Origin: Azophilus sp965199705
GTDB lineage: Bacteria; Pseudomonadota; Gammaproteobacteria; Pseudomonadales; Azotimanducaceae
Length of the DNA stretch: 64,000 nt
Direction: 5' to 3'
NCBI GenBank assembly: GCA_965199705.1
Contig: OZ241359.1
Span: 1,860,001-1,924,000, forward strand
Shown here: positions 60,618 through 64,000 of the stretch, piece after piece
Numbering within the stretch: the first letter of the stretch is position 1
Layout of the letters: every line of letters starts with the position of its first letter
The notes under the pieces: generated by a model
Told to the model about the DNA's origin: nothing
Database searches by the model: none
The model's input: the letters and a program-made list of their open reading frames with translations, nothing else
Position numbers and translations under genes: made by a program

Positions 60618-62386
60618 GATTCCAGCGACACCAGTGCATCGCCGATCTCGACCGATTCCCCTTCTCGCACATGCAGCCAGGTCACTGTGCCCGCCTCCGG
60701 CGCGCGCACCTCGGTTTCCATCTTCATGGCTTCCAGGATCAGCAGTGGCTGACCCGACGCCACGGTTTCGCCACGCTTCACCAGCACTCGGAACACGTTA
60801 CCGGCAAGCGCCGAGCTGATGGCGTCGCCTGTTGCAGGGGCGTCAGCCGATGGCTTGCGGGCTGCCTCGGTCTCGGCGACCGGCGCCGGTGCGCCTATGG
60901 CGCCGCCGGCTGTCACCTCGACCTGAAAGACCCGGCCATTGACCCGCACCGTATAGGTCTCGTCGCCCGCCGGCGCTTGCGGCGCGGGTGAAGGCGCCTC
61001 GGATACGGGTGGCTCGAAGGCGTCGGCGTTGCCTCGCATCTTCAGGAAGCGCAGGCCGATTTCCGGAAACAGCGCATAGGTCAGCACGTCATCCACCGGC
61101 GCATCGGCCAGTGTGATGCCCTGATCGGCAGCAGCCTGATGCAGGGATTCGGTCAGATTGTCCATTTCCGGGGCCAGAAGGTCCGCTGGACGCTTCGAAA
61201 TCGGCGCATCGCCCTGGAGCGCCCGGCCCTGTAGCTCGGCGTTGACCGGCGCAGGCGTTGCGCCATACTCGCCTCTGAGCATCCCGATGGATTCCCGAGT
61301 CAGCGCCTCATAGCGTTTTCCGGAAATCACATTGAGCACCGCCTGGGTGCCGACAATCTGTGACGTTGGCGTTACCAGTGGAATCATGCCGAGATCCTCT
61401 CGCACCTGAGGGATCTCGGCCAGCACCTCGTCCAGGCGCGCTTCTGCCTTCTGCTGACGCAGCTGGTTTTCCAGATTGGTCAGCATGCCGCCCGGCGCCT
61501 GTGCGACCAGTATGCGCGAATCCACCCCCTTGAGGCTGCCTTCAAAACGCGCGTACTTCTGCCGAACCTTGCGGAAATAGGCAGAGATCTCCTCCAGCAA
61601 CGGCAGATCCAGGCCAGTGTCCTGCCCTGTGTCCTGCAACATTGCAACCAGGGTCTCGGTGGCCGTATGGCCATAGGTCATGCTCATTGAGGAGATGGCG
61701 CAGTCGAGATTGTCGATCCCGGCTTCGACGGCCTTCAGATAGGTGCCGGTGGACAGCCCGGTGGTGGCATGACATTGCATGTGAATCGGCAGTGATATGG
61801 CCGCCTTCAGTCGGGAGATCAGATCGAATGCGGCATAGGGCTTGAGCAGCCCGGCCATATCCTTGATGCAGAGGGAGTGCGCCCCCATGTCTTCGATGCG
61901 TCTGGCCAGGTCCACCCAGAGATCAGTTGTGTGTACCGGGCTCAGGGTATAGGCGATGGCGCCCTGGGCGTGACGCCCGGTGCGAATCACTGCCGCCACT
62001 GCGCGTTGCAGGTTGCGCATGTCGTTCATCGCGTCGAAGATACGAAACACGTCGATGCCGTTGGCAGCGGCCCGATCCACAAAGCGATCTACTACGTCGT
62101 CTGCATAGTGCCGATAGCCGAGCAGATTCTGGCCGCGCAACAGCATCTGCTGTGGCGTATTCGGCATGGCTGCCTTGAGCTGGCGCAGGCGTTCCCACGG
62201 ATCCTCGCCCAGGTAGCGGATACAGGCGTCGAACGTGGCCCCGCCCCAGGACTCCATGGACCAATATCCCACCTGGTCGAGCTTGCCGGCGATCGGCAGC
62301 ATGTCTTCAGTTCGCAGGCGCGTGGCGAGCAGGCTCTGGTGTGCATCACGCAGCACCAATTCGGTTATACCTGGCCCCTGTTTCAT
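60614..62386 (-). CDS. oadA: Oxaloacetate decarboxylase alpha subunit
   Basis: 590 residues. The carboxyltransferase TIM barrel starts ITELVLRDAHQSLLATRLRT with the metal-binding Asp, then WGGATFDACIRYLGEDPWER. HMQCHATTGLSTG gives the second metal ligands. A Pro/Ala linker leads to the biotinyl domain LLILEAMKMETEV with biotinyl Lys 555. It transfers CO2 from oxaloacetate to biotin. It is 25 bases after oadG. Confidence 0.95.
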   Translation of the reverse strand: MKQGPGITELVLRDAHQSLLATRLRTEDMLPIAGKLDQVGYWSMESWGGATFDACIRYLGEDPWERLRQLKAAMPNTPQQMLLRGQNLLGYRHYADDVVDRFVDRAAANGIDVFRIFDAMNDMRNLQRAVAAVIRTGRHAQGAIAYTLSPVHTTDLWVDLARRIEDMGAHSLCIKDMAGLLKPYAAFDLISRLKAAISLPIHMQCHATTGLSTGTYLKAVEAGIDNLDCAISSMSMTYGHTATETLVAMLQDTGQDTGLDLPLLEEISAYFRKVRQKYARFEGSLKGVDSRILVAQAPGGMLTNLENQLRQQKAEARLDEVLAEIPQVREDLGMIPLVTPTSQIVGTQAVLNVISGKRYEALTRESIGMLRGEYGATPAPVNAELQGRALQGDAPISKRPADLLAPEMDNLTESLHQAAADQGITLADAPVDDVLTYALFPEIGLRFLKMRGNADAFEPPVSEAPSPAPQAPAGDETYTVRVNGRVFQVEVTAGGAIGAPAPVAETEAARKPSADAPATGDAISSALAGNVFRVLVKRGETVASGQPLLILEAMKMETEVRAPEAGTVTWLHVREGESVEIGDALVSLES

Positions 62387-62411
62387 GGTGGGTTGCGGGT
62401 CGCCTGGCGCC

Positions 62412-62615
62412 TCAGCGCCGCCGGCGATGCTGACGCACGGCAGTTACGATGGCGGCCACTTCCTCATCAGTGGCGGCTTGCGCCTGTGCGCCAGATTTTT
62501 CCACCAGACGACTCAGCAGGACGGTGGCGCCGACCAGCACCAACAGGAAGCAAAAGACCGCGCCCATGCCCGCAAGCGTCAACGCCAAGCCCTGGAACAG
62601 GATGTCATCCGGCAC
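62412..62615 (-). CDS. oadG: Oxaloacetate decarboxylase gamma subunit
   Basis: 67 residues. One membrane helix, ALTLAGMGAVFCFLLVLVGA, is followed by a charged C-terminal tail ending in a His/Arg-rich segment that holds Zn in known OadG. I start at GTG 62615, with GGGGGTT before it and VPDDILFQGLAL as in the family; TTG 62636 would add 7 residues. First gene of oadGAB. Confidence 0.85.
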   Translation of the reverse strand: MPDDILFQGLALTLAGMGAVFCFLLVLVGATVLLSRLVEKSGAQAQAATDEEVAAIVTAVRQHRRRR

Positions 62616-62755
62616 GGCAACCCCCGGTTGCGGCAAAGGCCGGGCGCTGTCCCGCCCCTTGCTGTGCCGGTGTAAAATCGCCAGCCAAGACCGGGAATGA
62701 ACGGGACCTCAGGTGCATCGACAAACGGCTTGACGCCTTGCGGTGGCTTGTATTC

Positions 62756-62832
62756 TGGCGCACCCGGCTGGATTCGAACCAGCAATCACCAGTTTCGTAG
62801 ACTGGCGCCTTATCCAATTTGGCCACGGGTGC
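62756..62832 (-). tRNA. tRNA-Arg, anticodon ACG
   Basis: A 77-base cloverleaf. The acceptor GCACCCG pairs with CGGGTGC. The anticodon stem CCAGT/ACTGG holds loop CTACGAA. The T-arm has GGTTCGAATC, and CCA is encoded. With A34 changed to inosine it reads CGU, CGC and CGA. Confidence 0.95.
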
Positions 62833-62970
62833 GAAGGCAGGCATCCTACACCGGTCGTCGAATCCAGGGCAATCCGACCCTGCCCCGGCTGCACTGTGCG
62901 GCGATGAACGCCACGACCGCGCCCGGTGGGCGCCATGGCGTTCGGATGAGGCCAGACGGAAGAGCGCTCC

Positions 62971-63432
62971 TCATCCTTGCGAACGCGGCAATTGTGCGAT
63001 TTCCGGCGACCGAATTTCATAGAGTTCGATCACGTTGCCAAAGGGATCCTTGCCGTAGATCGCCGAGCTGTCGCCAAAATCCACCGGTGGCCCGACAAAG
63101 CGCATACCCTCGGCGCTCAGTCGTTGATATTCCGCTTCCAGGCCATCTACTTGCAAGGCGAAATGCGGATAGCCGTAGTCGCAGGGCCGGCTGCGGCGGT
63201 CTTCCGGCGCCGGATGCCGGTATTCCCAGAGCTCGAGAAAGGCATTCGGCGCTCGCAGCATTGCCATCCGGGCCGAGGTCTCGTCGAGGCCGATTGCCCT
63301 GTCCGCCAACGGCGAATCGCCATCCCAGTTACTCTCTTGCACGACCTCGAATCCGAGCAGATCCCGATAGAACGTCAGCGCCTGCGGCAGATCCGGCACG
63401 CCAATGGCAACATGATGAATTCCGACAATCAT
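62971..63432 (-). CDS. VOC (glyoxalase) family protein
   Basis: 153 residues. IHHVAIGVPDLPQALTFYRD starts the first beta-alpha module (metal His near 6). LLGFEVVQE and DYGYPHFALQVDG (second His), then DPFGNVIELYEI with the metal Glu, complete a glyoxalase/epimerase-type fold. Methylmalonyl-CoA-epimerase-like or dioxygenase-like; not decided. The ribosome site AGGAG (63440-63444) lies in a hairpin. Confidence 0.85.
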   Translation of the reverse strand: MIVGIHHVAIGVPDLPQALTFYRDLLGFEVVQESNWDGDSPLADRAIGLDETSARMAMLRAPNAFLELWEYRHPAPEDRRSRPCDYGYPHFALQVDGLEAEYQRLSAEGMRFVGPPVDFGDSSAIYGKDPFGNVIELYEIRSPEIAQLPRSQG

Positions 63433-63440
63433 GGTTATGC

Positions 63441-63470
63441 TCCTGTTTCATGCGTCCCGTGAAACAGGGA
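63441..63470 (-). promoter_or_regulatory. Leader hairpin that covers the VOC gene's ribosome site
   Basis: On the minus strand CCTGTTTCA (63468-63460) pairs with TGAAACAGG (63450-63442), a perfect 9-bp stem with a 9-base loop. The 3' arm includes part of the AGGAG that is 8 bases before ATG 63432. Such pairing could control translation. Confidence 0.5.
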
Positions 63471-63514
63471 CAAAGCGGGCGCTGTTCGCTTGGCCCGGAC
63501 GCCACGCCAGGCTC

Positions 63515-63764
63515 CTAGCCGGGATATTGCACCAGGGGCCGTGATGATCGCGCCGGATTTTGTCCGTCTGCGTGTGCTCGCGACCGAGAGCATAGCTACG
63601 CCTATGGTCGAGGGAGCATGGACGCGCAGACGGGCAAAAGACCAGCGAGCGCGCGGCAAGCGCAGTCTGTAATCGGCACAGCGCTTCAATAGCGAAGACT
63701 ACCAATTGAAAGATAGAGAAAATCAGCCTGCTCCATTAGCGCCTTGGTGCAATATTCGGGCTAG
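63515..63764. mobile_element. 250-bp MITE-like element next to dnaQ
   Basis: The left end reads CTAGCCGGGATATTGCACCA plus GGG. The right end, on the other strand, reads CTAGCCCGAATATTGCACCA plus AGG: 20 of 23 match as terminal inverted repeats. The 200-base middle has no gene I support. No target duplication is seen (GCTC left, ACAT right). The dnaQ stop codon is inside the right end. Family not determined. Confidence 0.65.
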
Positions 63765-64000
63765 ACATCAGCTGCGAGCTTGGCCAGCATGGCTTCGTGC
63801 ACCGCAATTTCCTCGGCTGAGGCGTGAATCACCTTGAGCGGTTTGCGCCCGCGCCGCAGCTTACCAATTTCTGCCGGGGCCTGACCATCCGACGCGCCGG
63901 CGGCGAGGAGCAGTTCTTCCTGACCCCCCGTCATGCCCAGATACACTTCCACCAGCAGCTCCGTATCACGCAGGGCGCCGTGCAGCACGCGGCTTCGATT
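63761..64000 (-). CDS. dnaQ: DNA polymerase III epsilon subunit, C-terminal part
   Basis: 79 codons, entering from the right edge. RVLHGALRDTELLVEVYLGM is the Exo III region of DnaQ (H-x-A-x-x-D), followed by TGGQEELLLAAGA. Then comes the polymerase-binding tail. The N-terminal Exo I and II motifs are off the window. The stop TAG 63761-63763 lies in the inverted end of the adjacent element. Confidence 0.9.
   Translation of the reverse strand, partial: NRSRVLHGALRDTELLVEVYLGMTGGQEELLLAAGASDGQAPAEIGKLRRGRKPLKVIHASAEEIAVHEAMLAKLAADV

Noticed and set aside
59019..60752. Plus-strand open frame (577 codons) opposite oadB
   Set aside because: His/Gln/Arg-rich translation typical of an antisense frame; oadB motifs are decisive.
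59357..62832. tRNA-Arg genes as island attachment sites
   Set aside because: No integrase or tRNA 3'-end repeat was seen, and the island borders are elsewhere.

Overview
The window looks like a chromosomal segment of a gammaproteobacterium. The backbone is GC-rich with gammaproteobacterial gene sets: type II secretion genes gspE to gspM, pyrB, a RibB with a degenerate second domain, an Hpt-like phosphoribosyltransferase next to a methylthioinosine-type phosphorylase, and a Na+-pumping oxaloacetate decarboxylase (oadGAB) that would suit a marine or saline habitat. I cannot name the genus.

Layout. (1) 1-16414: housekeeping and fatty-acid/xenobiotic-type genes. These are a SMUG2-like glycosylase, a carotenoid oxygenase, an MscS / phosphoribosyltransferase / thioinosine phosphorylase operon, tRNA-Arg(TCG), ribB, an enoyl-CoA hydratase / DUF169 / flavin monooxygenase operon divergent from a thiolase, an NYN protein, a second luciferase-like enzyme, an MFS transporter, an acyl-CoA dehydrogenase, rmlA and gmhB. 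(2) 16497-24194: an eight-cistron-plus type II secretion operon (E-F-G-H-I-J-K-L-M, no C, D or N here), divergent from pyrB. (3) 25368-28498: etfBA and two arsenosugar-type glycosyltransferases.

(4) 28538-53063: a lower-GC accessory island. Its left edge is a 500-bp internally deleted IS66-type element. It holds a LuxE-like adenylating enzyme with a DapB-like dehydrogenase, two toxin-antitoxin loci (one broken), a TetR/P450 pair with a visible operator, a broken fic gene behind a 24-bp-period repeat array, and a minus-strand seven-gene operon (hyuA, hyuB, amidohydrolase, PPOX-type protein, N-terminal ferredoxin-P450 fusion, alpha/beta hydrolase, SDR). The operon's upstream TonB-dependent receptor is cut in two by a complete 2238-bp IS66-type element that carries a D12-class DNA adenine methyltransferase as passenger and is flanked by an exact 8-bp target duplication (AGTATTCG). 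Removing the element restores one 718-codon frame. A double-domain Lrp-type regulator sits divergently beyond it, and the right edge holds shreds of a serine hydrolase and an NhaC antiporter.

(5) 53201-64000: backbone again. It holds a retropepsin-like / inactive transglutaminase-7TM / ATP-grasp triad, a malonyl-CoA-synthetase-like ligase, TPR and signal-peptide proteins, tRNA-Arg(CCT), oadGAB, tRNA-Arg(ACG), a glyoxalase-family protein and the C-terminus of dnaQ. A 250-bp MITE-like element with about 23-bp inverted ends lies against dnaQ. Related solo repeats lie at the ends of pyrB and of the ligase gene, and in pyrB and dnaQ the stop codon lies inside the repeat.

The strongest leads are the methyltransferase-bearing IS66-type element and its deletion derivative, the hydantoinase/amidohydrolase/ferredoxin-P450 catabolic operon, and the dispersed repeat family that terminates reading frames.
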